Source of the DNA: Oscillospiraceae bacterium
GTDB lineage: Bacteria > Bacillota_A > Clostridia > Oscillospirales > Oscillospiraceae
Direction: 5' to 3'
Length of the DNA: 7,043 nucleotides
Assembly (NCBI GenBank): GCA_017415945.1
Contig: JAFQDR010000205.1
Span: 1 to 7,043 of the forward strand
The notes beneath the pieces were generated by a model. It made no database searches. It worked only from the letters and a program-made list of their open reading frames with translations, and was not told the origin of the DNA. The position numbers and the translations under genes were made by a program. Below, in pieces: positions 1 through 5,043 of the stretch; position 1 is the first letter of the stretch; each line of letters opens with the position of its first letter.

Positions 1-36
1 GACGCCATGCCGGCGCGAAAAATAGATTTGACTTTG

Positions 37-104
37 TTTCGTCCTCACGGACGAAATTCTGCGAAGCATTTTTTGACAGAATGAGGACACCTGAGAGGGT
101 GTCC
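37..104. repeat. Nested inverted repeats in the leftmost gap
   Basis: Three overlapping hairpins are visible. TTTCGTCC at 37-44 pairs perfectly with GGACGAAA at 49-56. ATTCTG (56-61) pairs with CAGAAT (77-82), and GTCCTCA (41-47) pairs with TGAGGAC (82-88), which makes a larger alternative fold. GGACACC (85-91) pairs with GGTGTCC (98-104) around a 6-nt loop and is followed by ATTTTG, so it could weakly terminate transcription from an upstream gene. The + strand frame from base 3 stays open to the TGA at 120-122, and a protein tail of this type (FDFVSSRTKFCEAFFDRM) is one I recall from many predicted gut Clostridia proteins. I infer an interspersed repeat rather than a gene. Confidence 0.5.
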
Positions 105-132
105 ATTTTGCTTTACGGTTGACCGCCTATCC

Positions 133-251
133 TTGTCATCCTGAACGAAGTGAAGGATCTCAACGCTAAGGACGGTGTGGGAGTCTACGCTATAAGTCTG
201 TCCTTGCCCTTGAGATTCTTCATTCCGCTTCGCTCCATTCAGGATGACATA
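133..251. repeat. Interspersed inverted-repeat unit (TGTCATCCTGA type)
   Basis: The left arm begins TTGTCATCCTGAACGAAG at 134. The right arm, read on the other strand from 250, begins ATGTCATCCTGAATGGAG. Both arms share TGTCATCCTGAA, then CGAAG-type and ATCTCA segments, so the unit is an imperfect long hairpin of about 120 bases with the right arm some 10 bases longer. An inner pair AAGGAC (168-173) / GTCCTT (200-205) extends the fold. From memory, repeats starting TGTCATCCTGA are scattered in many copies through gut Clostridia intergenic DNA. Whether they are MITE-like or REP-like cannot be told here. The minus-strand open frame through it looks like an artefact of the repeat. Confidence 0.65.
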
Positions 252-295
252 CATAGTGCGGGGGGTTGCTCCCGCCGCTTTTCACCGCCGCACCG

Positions 296-420
296 AAATC
301 CTACTCCCTCGTAGGGGCGGATATCATCCGCCTCAAATGTTCGATCTAACTGCGCAGCTGCGGGCAGCCCGCCCCCCTTGCCTAAAGGGGGGTGGCTCGC
401 CATAAGGCGAGACGGGGGGA
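296..420. repeat. GC-rich hairpin repeats (GTAGGGGCGG type)
   Basis: Three perfect hairpins follow one another. GGCGGA (316-321) pairs with TCCGCC (327-332); CCCCCCTT (372-379) pairs with AAGGGGGG (385-392); CTCGCC (396-401) pairs with GGCGAG (406-411) around an ATAA loop. The lead-in GTAGGGGCGG and the trailing GACGGGGGGATTC resemble the interspersed repeats I recall from Ruminococcaceae-type genomes. No reading frame here looks like a gene. An ATG at 392 is in frame with ypeB, but it sits inside the repeat with no ribosome site. Confidence 0.55.
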
Positions 421-427
421 TTCCTGC

Positions 428-591
428 CCTTACGGGATGGTATGTTTATCTGCTGCACCCGTAAGGACCGTCGTCCAGCCTAAGTTAAGCGGTAAGAACT
501 TAGGCAGACCCCATGCTACGCATATGGGGCCTCGACGGTCCGCATCACCGGATCCGTTGTGTCGGCAAGCCTTTCCGGTCCGGTGTATAAT
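428..591 (+). other. Densely structured region before ypeB (possible ncRNA or leader)
   Basis: Five perfect stems fill this stretch. P1 is CCTTACGGG (428-436) with CCCGTAAGG (458-466). P2 is GGACCGTCG (465-473) with CGACGGTCC (533-541) and encloses two hairpins: P3, GCCTAAGTT (478-486) with AACTTAGGC (497-505), and P4, CCCCAT (509-514) with ATGGGG (524-529). P5 is CACCGGA (546-552) with TCCGGTG (579-585). P2-P3-P4 form a closed three-way junction of 77 nt. It is not a tRNA: there is no TTC T-loop or CCA, and the stem lengths are wrong. I do not recognise it as a known riboswitch. It could be a structured RNA, a ypeB leader, or a palindromic mobile repeat. The strand is assumed from ypeB. Confidence 0.45.
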
Positions 592-637
592 CTCCCAAAT
601 TTTCGGTAACAATAGCCCCAAAGAGGTGGGTTATATT

Positions 638-1972
638 ATGAATCGAAAAACAAAAACCTTACTGTTGTCCTACGGTGCCGCGGCGGTGTTTATTGCTGCG
701 GGACTGGTGTTTACATCCGCAGGGGGCGCAGAGGGCTACCGCGTATCTCAGGATATCGAGTATCGCCGTGCCATGGCACAACTGGTCAGCAGCATCAGCC
801 GCATGGACGAAGCCTTGGAAAAGGGCAAATACGCCGAGGGGACGGGAATGTCGGGGAAGGTCTGTGCGGAGCTCATGAGTGCCTCCCGCGCTGCTTCCAC
901 AGCCTTGAGTGTCCTGCCCTTGGAGACCTATGCTCTGGAGGAACTGGGGACATTCCTCTCCCGTATGGAGGAATACGCCCGTGTGAAGGGAGACCTTGCC
1001 TGCGGGGGCAGAGGCTTCGGCGAGGAGGATCGCAGACTGTCGGGGCAGCTGCAGAGCGTTACGGGGGCATTGGTTCCCGTGCTGGCGGAGCTATATACCC
1101 AAGTGACCGAGGGGGCCTTATCTGTACGCGGACTGCTGCAGCCCACGGGGATCGTCACCGAGGAAGCGGACAGCTATTTGGAGGATGAGATCCTGAAGCT
1201 GCTGGAGGACTTCCCGGATACACCGCAGCTGATCTATGCGGGCAGTTTGTCCGATGACTATGACAACAGCTACGGGGCATTGGCGGGGATGGAAGCGGTC
1301 ACCCGTGAGGCTGCTCTTGGAAAGGCACAAGCCCTTGTGGGGGAGGATGAAGTGCTGACTCCCATGGGCGTGTCCTACGGGGAGCTGCCCTGCTATTACT
1401 TCGGCGGGGCTACGGCCCACGGTGCGGTGACGGTGTCTGTGACCAAGCAGGGAGGTCTGCCTGTGATGTACTTGTTGGAGTACGAGGAGGTCGAGGAGCC
1501 TGTGAGCGAGGAGGAAGCCAAGACTGCGGCTGAGGCGTTTTTGCAGCGGGCGGGATACGACGACCTGCGGTTTTATGACGGGGAGGAGCGGGACAATCTG
1601 CTGGAGCTGCGGTATGTGTTCGATGACGAGCAGGCAAGCGATCCCGACCACAGCGTGAAGGTCGCGGTTGGACAGGGAGGCCTTGTGGTGTCCATGAATG
1701 CCGTGGACTACCTGAAGCATCACGGCAGCGACAAGCCTACGGATAAGCCAAAGCTCACAGCGGAGGAGGCTGCGGTAAAGGCGGTGCCTGCGGGACTGGA
1801 GGTGCTGCGTGAGGAGCTGGCATGGTTCACCCGAGACACGGGGATCAGTGTGCTGTGCTACCGCTTTGGCTGCGAGGACAAGAGCGGAGATCGGTGCGTT
1901 ATCTATGCCGATGCCAACACAGGGGTACAGGTAGAGATCCTGACCGATGAACAAAGTGTGTCGGATCTGTAA
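638..1972 (+). CDS. ypeB: Spore germination protein YpeB
   Basis: A 444-residue protein. The start at 638 is chosen because AGAGGTGG (622-629) precedes it at good spacing and because the next residues form a basic start and membrane helix (MNRKTK, then hydrophobic residues about 8-26). The open frame extends up to 392 only through repeat and structured DNA. Residues about 34-195 are the helical YpeB N-terminal region (YRRAMAQL, MDEALEKGKY, LPLE). LIYAGSLSD at 198-206 corresponds to the family's LIYDGPFS motif. Residues about 215-435 carry PepSY-like repeats and end in the typical YADANTG...EIL. In Bacillus, YpeB sits in the spore and is needed for localisation and stability of the cortex-lytic enzyme SleB, usually encoded just upstream. 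Here the 637 bases upstream contain no sleB. Forespore expression is expected from the family; I found no convincing sigma-G promoter. Confidence 0.88.
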   Translation: MNRKTKTLLLSYGAAAVFIAAGLVFTSAGGAEGYRVSQDIEYRRAMAQLVSSISRMDEALEKGKYAEGTGMSGKVCAELMSASRAASTALSVLPLETYALEELGTFLSRMEEYARVKGDLACGGRGFGEEDRRLSGQLQSVTGALVPVLAELYTQVTEGALSVRGLLQPTGIVTEEADSYLEDEILKLLEDFPDTPQLIYAGSLSDDYDNSYGALAGMEAVTREAALGKAQALVGEDEVLTPMGVSYGELPCYYFGGATAHGAVTVSVTKQGGLPVMYLLEYEEVEEPVSEEEAKTAAEAFLQRAGYDDLRFYDGEERDNLLELRYVFDDEQASDPDHSVKVAVGQGGLVVSMNAVDYLKHHGSDKPTDKPKLTAEEAAVKAVPAGLEVLREELAWFTRDTGISVLCYRFGCEDKSGDRCVIYADANTGVQVEILTDEQSVSDL

Positions 1973-1976
1973 AAAT

Positions 1977-2008
1977 ATTTCACCCTCGATATTTGTCGAG
2001 GGTGAAGT
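1977..2008. terminator. Hairpin after ypeB, possible terminator
   Basis: TTCACCCTCGA (1979-1989) pairs perfectly with TCGAGGGTGAA (1996-2006) around a 6-nt loop, and two further outer pairs are possible (1977/2008, 1978/2007). The hairpin starts within 7 bases of the ypeB stop. The T-rich run lies on the 5' side (AAAAATATTT), so the canonical U-tract would follow the hairpin only on the minus strand. On the plus strand it is followed by GTGACTTGAC. It may end ypeB without a U-tract or act as a 3' stabiliser. Confidence 0.5.
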
Positions 2009-2011
2009 GAC

Positions 2012-2040
2012 TTGACGAATGGCGGAAACGATAGTACAAT
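2012..2040 (+). promoter_or_regulatory. Sigma-A promoter for the zinc-ribbon gene
   Basis: TTGACG (2012-2017) and TACAAT (2035-2040) are separated by exactly 17 bases. Transcription would start near 2047, leaving a 5' leader of about 43 nt with AGAAAGG (2071-2077) as ribosome site for the ATG at 2090. The promoter lies immediately after the ypeB hairpin, so the downstream gene is probably an independent vegetative transcript. Confidence 0.75.
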
Positions 2041-2089
2041 GATAGAGATTCGAAAGAACGAAGATTATTAAGAAAGGTCGGTAATACGT

Positions 2090-2743
2090 ATGGATTTGAT
2101 TCCTCAGGTAGAATGCCGCAGATGCGGAACCGAGTATTCTTCCTTGCAGAGCCGCTGCCCCAAGTGCGGCGCACGTAAAATGAAACAGACTCAGCGGGCA
2201 CCCGGAACCACCTCCGGTACCGTTGCGGGTACATATGCAAACGATCAGGCACAGGTCAATACCAGATGGCAGATGACTTTTGCGGCGATTTTGGTAGTGG
2301 CAGTGATTCTGGCAGTGATCGTATTGATCAGCACCAGCCTGAATACCGCACCCGGCGGCAATGATGCCCAGCAGGGCGGTACTCCCGGCGGTCCTATTGA
2401 GGTTGGCGATACCACTCCCACACCCACGCCCACTGTTACCCCCAGCCCCAGTCCCACACCCGATATCACAGGTCTGGAACTGTACTACGCAGGTGCCAAG
2501 ATCACCGAGTTCACCGAAGCCATCGGCCGTGAAACTCCTCTGACCCTGACCTATTATCCCATGAACGTGCCCGTTCAGGCAGGTGACATCACTTGGAGCT
2601 CCGATAATGAGGACGTTGCTACGGTAGTGGGCGACGCCAAGGGCTGTGTCATCACCAATCACGGTGTAGGCAAGGCAGTGATTACCGTATCTCTGTACGG
2701 CAAGACCGCTACTGTCACCGTATACGGCAGAGAAACTTGGTAA
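2090..2743 (+). CDS. Zinc-ribbon, single-pass membrane protein with BIG2-like domain
   Basis: A 217-residue protein with clear modular layout and no recognised specific function. Residues 9-26 form a rubredoxin-type zinc ribbon (CRRC at 9-12, CPKC at 23-26). A linker rich in Thr, Gly and Gln runs to about 60, and a strongly hydrophobic helix occupies about 63-82 (FAAILVVAVILAVIVLI). A low-complexity Thr/Pro stalk (about 108-124) leads to a C-terminal domain (about 125-213) with features of bacterial Ig-like group 2 domains: ITWSSDNEDVATV, then GKAVITVSLYGKTATVTV. With no signal peptide, the likely topology is ribbon inside and BIG2-like domain outside. Such architectures are common in Clostridia. 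The ribbon may bind protein or nucleic acid, and the outer domain wall polymer; both are inferences. It has its own promoter. Confidence 0.85.
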   Translation: MDLIPQVECRRCGTEYSSLQSRCPKCGARKMKQTQRAPGTTSGTVAGTYANDQAQVNTRWQMTFAAILVVAVILAVIVLISTSLNTAPGGNDAQQGGTPGGPIEVGDTTPTPTPTVTPSPSPTPDITGLELYYAGAKITEFTEAIGRETPLTLTYYPMNVPVQAGDITWSSDNEDVATVVGDAKGCVITNHGVGKAVITVSLYGKTATVTVYGRETW

Positions 2744-2825
2744 AAACGGAGTCTTGGTAAACCGAGGGAATCGCCGGCACCGAGGAAACGGATGAAAGAA
2801 TTTTCCGTTTCGAAAAAGAAAAGTA

Positions 2826-2867
2826 TTGACAAACAAGCGAACAAGGTGTATTATACATCTTGTTCGC
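2826..2867 (+). promoter_or_regulatory. tRNA-Val promoter overlapped by a 31-bp palindrome
   Basis: TTGACA (2826-2831) and TATTAT (2849-2854) are 17 bases apart, a near-consensus sigma-A promoter with a start expected around 2861, about 12 bases before the mature tRNA. GCGAACAAG (2837-2845) is the exact inverse of CTTGTTCGC (2859-2867), and the symmetry continues inward (TGTAT / ATACA) with a single mismatched pair at 2846/2858, so the palindrome spans 2837-2867 and is centred on 2852 inside the -10 box. It could be an operator, a leader structure, or sequence symmetry without function. Confidence 0.8.
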
Positions 2868-2872
2868 AGCAC

Positions 2873-2949
2873 GGACGATTAGCTCAGCTGGTATGAGCAT
2901 CCGCTTGACGTGCGGAGGGTCACAGGTTCAAGTCCTGTATCGTCCACCA
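2873..2949 (+). tRNA. tRNA-Val (anticodon GAC)
   Basis: A full cloverleaf is visible. The acceptor stem GGACGAT (2873-2879) pairs with ATCGTCC (2939-2945). The D arm is GCTC (2882-2885) / GAGC (2895-2898). The anticodon arm is TCCGC / GCGGA around loop TTGACGT with anticodon GAC at 2907-2909. The T arm is ACAGG (2922-2926) / CCTGT (2934-2938) around TTCAAGT. The discriminator is A2946 and CCA is encoded (2947-2949). Anticodon GAC reads valine codons GUC and GUU. It has its own promoter and terminator. An integrase gene begins 180 bases downstream, so the 3' end is the likely integration target. Confidence 0.96.
2927..2949 (+). other. Probable attachment site (attL) at the tRNA-Val 3' end
   Basis: Tyrosine integrases of genomic islands commonly recombine at the T-loop and 3' acceptor part of a tRNA gene, leaving the integrase gene next to it. 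That is the layout here: tRNA, terminator, repeats, integrase, all on one strand. I looked for a second direct copy of this tRNA end and found none in the window, which fits the truncated integrase and a lost right end. The exact core borders cannot be set without attR or an empty-site genome. Confidence 0.45.
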
Positions 2950-2952
2950 TAG

Positions 2953-2989
2953 AAAACCATCGAAAACTTACGTTTTCGGTGGTTTTTTT
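2953..2989 (+). terminator. Intrinsic terminator of tRNA-Val
   Basis: AAAACCATCGAAAAC (2953-2967) pairs with GTTTTCGGTGGTTTT (2972-2986) over 15 positions with one T-G wobble and a 4-nt loop, followed by a T run (2983-2989) and a further T-rich stretch. It begins 4 bases after the CCA end. Confidence 0.9.
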
Positions 2990-3027
2990 GTATTTTTTCG
3001 GACTTTTTGTTTTTCTGAAGTTTTAGA

Positions 3028-3071
3028 ATCCGAACAAAATCCGAACAGATTCCGAACAAAATCCGAACAAA
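3028..3071 (+). repeat. Four tandem 11-bp repeats upstream of the integrase
   Basis: The units are ATCCGAACAAA (3028-3038), ATCCGAACAGA (3039-3049), TTCCGAACAAA (3050-3060) and ATCCGAACAAA (3061-3071). All four share TCCGAACA at exact 11-bp intervals, so the copies face nearly the same side of the helix. Arrays of short direct repeats beside an integration core are typical arm-type sites for the integrase N-terminal domain or sites for an excisionase. An autoregulatory operator for the integrase gene is also possible. A partial inverse copy, TTCGGA, lies at 2998-3003. Confidence 0.85.
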
Positions 3072-3128
3072 GCAAAAAATCATTGAGTCAAAAATGGGTC
3101 GAAATGTCGCAGAAAAGAGGTTTCGATT

Positions 3129-3894
3129 ATGGCATCAGTGGAAGAAAAACGAATAAATGGAAAAATTTTTTCGTATTATTTTTCATGCACATTAGGACGT
3201 GATTCACAAGGTAAGCAGATTCGTCGCTACAAGACTTGGAAGGTTCCGGAGGGAATGACACCCAGCAAGGCGAAAAAGCTTGCAGAGCGTGAAGCAAAGG
3301 CTTGGGAGGCTGAGTTAAGAGCAGAGTCAAATCCTGAAGTACAAGTCCAAGAGAAAAAGAAGGTTATTGCTTCAATCAATTTTGCTGACTATGTGAAAGA
3401 GGTTTGGCTTCCAATCTGCATCGAGAATGGGGAATACAAACCCAAGACAGTCAGCTATTATACAGACATGTCAAAAAATGCTGTGAAGTATTTTAGTGAG
3501 CAAGCAATACAAGAAATTGACTTCATTGCGATTCAGAAATTCCTAATCTACATGAGAAAAGATAAGGGATACTCACCACGGTATGTGCATCATCTTTATC
3601 GAGCTTTGTGTTCAATCTTTGCCTTTGCAATGAAGCAAGGTGTAATCACAGAAAATCCAATGCTGAAGGTGCCAAAGCCTAAGCTTCAGAAGACAAGCGT
3701 AGATGCTCTTACTCCGGAAGAGGCGAAAGTGTTTTTTTGAGGCTTTGCATGAGTGTCCCCTTGAGTTTCATTGTCTGTTGCTTTTGCTGATCACAACAGG
3801 TTTGAGGCGAGGCGAATGCATTGGATTACAGTGGGGAGACATTGATGAGAAACAATCTGTATTGAAGGTTCAGAGAAATGTCACGCAAGGAAGC
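3129..3894 (+). pseudogene. Broken tyrosine-recombinase integrase of a lost mobile element
   Basis: The start at 3129 follows AAAAGAGG (3113-3120) at good spacing. Residues about 1-62 match an arm-DNA-binding domain (NGKIFSYYFSCTLGRDSQGK). Residues about 83-175 form the SAM-like core-binding domain (FADYVKEVW, then YVHHLYRALCSIFAFAMKQGVITENPM). Then VDALTPEEAKVFF hits TGA at 3738-3740 after seven T (3732-3738). Removing one T restores the family sequence (FFEALHE...LLLITTGLRRGECIGLQWGDID), which carries the first catalytic arginine, about R226. Homology stops near RNVTQGS (about 3893). The central lysine, HxxR and tyrosine boxes are absent; the DNA that follows belongs to the opposite-strand regulator. 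Members are normally about 370-400 residues, so roughly the last third is gone. The protein cannot be active even if the frameshift were a sequencing error. Confidence 0.88.
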
Positions 3895-4734
3895 TTACAG
3901 TCTGCGGGTGCTTTTGCGGTATTCCAAAGGGGTTCTGCTTTGGGTTTTGCGAAAGACTTGTGAGAAGTAGCTCAGAGAGGAGAAGCCCAGCATCTGAGCA
4001 ATTTGAGACATGGAAAGGTCCGTTTCGGCCAGCAGGTATTTGCTTTCCTCAATTCTTTTGTTGATCATATAGTTGATGGGGGAGATTCCGTATTCCTGCT
4101 TGAAGCTGTGAGATAGGTAGAACTTATTCATGTGGGCAATCTCAGCCAAATGCTCAAGAGTGAGGGGCTCCTTGAAATGCAGGTCGATGTATCGTCTTAC
4201 GGTGGCACAGCGGCGGTTTCCGCTGCCCAGATGGGAGCTCGTGGGCACATTCAATTCCACCATTCGCATCAGCCGTATAATGAGGATTTCGGTGTATGCC
4301 TGGCAAATGTCCTCATACCCGAAGTTTTTCAGCTCCATTTCCCGCAGGATGTTTCTCAGACAGGAGGATACCTCCACGCTTTCAAAATGGTCCAGAATGT
4401 TAAACTGCTCCCCGCCTGCCGTGCTGTCTGCCATTTGGATTCCGCCGATGCCCAAAACGATGTATTCCAGCGGCTGGGCGTTCAGACTGACCTCCGTGTG
4501 GAGGGTGTCGGGGTTGATGATGACCAGGTCCCCCGCAGTTACGGGGTGCAGGACACCCTCTATGAGAAAGTGTCCCTTTCCGCCGACAATATAAAACAGC
4601 TCCATGTGGTCGTGGGTGTGGGGAAAGGAAAACCAGTCGCCGCTGTACTTGGCGCTGGAGGCGTTTAGAAATTTCGCGGTGCCGCGGATGATGGACGGCA
4701 AATTGGGGGCTAAGGCCTGATAACTGCTGTTCAT
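3895..4734 (-). CDS. AraC-family transcriptional regulator with N-terminal cupin
   Basis: A 279-residue protein, normal length for the family. AGGGAG upstream on the minus strand supports the ATG at 4734. Residues about 25-100 look like an AraC-type cupin ligand domain (FPHTHDHMELFYIVGGKGHFLIEG, then AGDLVIINPDTLH), with H39, H41 and H43 in the usual metal- or sugar-pocket strand. Residues about 176-276 are the double helix-turn-helix: LTLEHLAEIAHMNKFYLSHSF in the first and SMSQIAQMLGFSSLSYFSQVF in the second, ending in the typical TPLEYRK. It diverges from a sugar-uptake operon and probably senses that sugar or a derivative, which I infer from context. Its stop codon sits exactly where the integrase remnant begins and no terminator follows, so its transcript may run antisense into the integrase remnant. 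Confidence 0.92.
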   Translation of the reverse strand: MNSSYQALAPNLPSIIRGTAKFLNASSAKYSGDWFSFPHTHDHMELFYIVGGKGHFLIEGVLHPVTAGDLVIINPDTLHTEVSLNAQPLEYIVLGIGGIQMADSTAGGEQFNILDHFESVEVSSCLRNILREMELKNFGYEDICQAYTEILIIRLMRMVELNVPTSSHLGSGNRRCATVRRYIDLHFKEPLTLEHLAEIAHMNKFYLSHSFKQEYGISPINYMINKRIEESKYLLAETDLSMSQIAQMLGFSSLSYFSQVFRKTQSRTPLEYRKSTRRL

Positions 4735-4765
4735 GGAAACTCCCTAATATATCATTGTTTTATGG

Positions 4766-4797
4766 ATATTGTTATTATATTATACAATATTGTTATT
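4766..4797. promoter_or_regulatory. Direct repeats 21 bp apart over the araC-type promoter
   Basis: ATATTGTTATT occurs at 4766-4776 and again, identical, at 4787-4797. Start-to-start distance is 21 bp, two helical turns, the spacing used by many AraC-family dimers on direct half-sites. A weaker ATTGTT copy lies at 4754-4759. The two repeats overlap the regulator's predicted -10 box and spacer, which fits autorepression. Low sequence complexity (A/T-rich) lowers certainty. Confidence 0.55.
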
Positions 4798-4802
4798 TGC
4801 AA
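4774..4802 (-). promoter_or_regulatory. Promoter of the AraC-family gene
   Basis: On the minus strand, TTGCAA (4802-4797) and a perfect TATAAT (4779-4774) are separated by exactly 17 bases. Transcription would start near 4767, about 33 bases before the ATG at 4734. A second TATAAT at 4784-4779 has no suitable -35 box. Confidence 0.6.
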
Positions 4803-4898
4803 CAGGGGGGTGGTTTTCTTGGTTGGAATTATTTCCCCGACATCCCTTCAAATTGCACAACTGTGTACAAAATGCACAAGCGGCAAGTTTGCAGGTTG

Positions 4899-4952
4899 AA
4901 CAATATAACAAAAATAGTCAAACCACAATATTTATAAAAAATAACGCAATAT
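4899..4952 (+). promoter_or_regulatory. Candidate activator half-sites upstream of the transporter promoter
   Basis: AACAATAT (4899-4906) is the exact inverse of the core of the repeats over the regulator's promoter. Two further CAATAT copies lie at 4926-4931 and 4947-4952, again 21 bp apart, and the last ends 5 bases before the -35 box. An AraC-family activator bound there would touch RNA polymerase. The motif is short and the DNA A/T-rich, so this is a hypothesis. Other visible repeats here are TGCACAA at 4854-4860 and 4873-4879. Confidence 0.4.
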
Positions 4953-4957
4953 CACTC

Positions 4958-4985
4958 TTGAGAAATGGCGAATATGTTGTATACT
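4958..4985 (+). promoter_or_regulatory. Promoter of the sugar transporter operon
   Basis: TTGAGA (4958-4963) and TATACT (4980-4985) are 16 bases apart. A second TATACT at 4987-4992 is too far from this -35 box. The imperfect -35 and short spacer fit an activator-dependent promoter. An inverted pair GTGGA (4995-4999) / TCCAC (5008-5012) falls around the expected start and may be an operator or leader hairpin. The leader is about 50 nt. Confidence 0.55.
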
Positions 4986-5043
4986 TTATACTAAGTGGAC
5001 GATTGATTCCACAAATACTTAAAATCAAATGGAGGAACACCAA

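Noticed and set aside
586..591. Perfect TATAAT upstream of ypeB as a vegetative promoter
   Set aside because: No acceptable -35 box at 16-18 bases; the nearest candidate, TTGTGT at 557-562, is 23 bases away. A sigma-G reading (TGTATA ... CAATAG) is also weak.
392..637. 82-codon N-terminal extension of ypeB
   Set aside because: It would translate repeats and stem sequences, has no ribosome site, and would bury the natural N-terminal membrane anchor; 638 has a good ribosome site.
2785..2811. Hairpin GAAACGGA / TCCGTTTC as terminator of the zinc-ribbon gene
   Set aside because: The stem is perfect for 8 bp but is followed by GAAAAAGAAAAG with no T run, so termination is not supported; its role is unclear.
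2837..2867. LexA (SOS) box reading of CGAAC...GTTCG at the tRNA promoter
   Set aside because: Firmicute LexA sites have CGAAC and GTTCG separated by four bases; here the gap is far larger.
1118..2872. Minus-strand open frame of 584 codons across ypeB and the zinc-ribbon gene
   Set aside because: It runs antisense through two well-supported genes and the tRNA promoter, with no recognisable domain or ribosome site; it is a shadow frame.
3717..3740. Programmed +1 frameshift in the integrase, prfB-like UUU UGA
   Set aside because: The upstream purine-rich stretch is too far from the slip site, and the catalytic C-terminus is missing anyway, so a simple mutation or homopolymer read error is likelier.
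4995..5012. Possible attR: the inverse of ATCGTCCAC lies around 4996-5004
   Set aside because: Only nine bases match the tRNA end, in inverted orientation and inside the transporter leader; attR should be a longer direct copy.
5029..5043. Earlier in-frame ATG of the binding protein
   Set aside because: The ribosome site TGGAGG overlaps this codon, and starting at 5044 gives a standard MKK lipoprotein signal.
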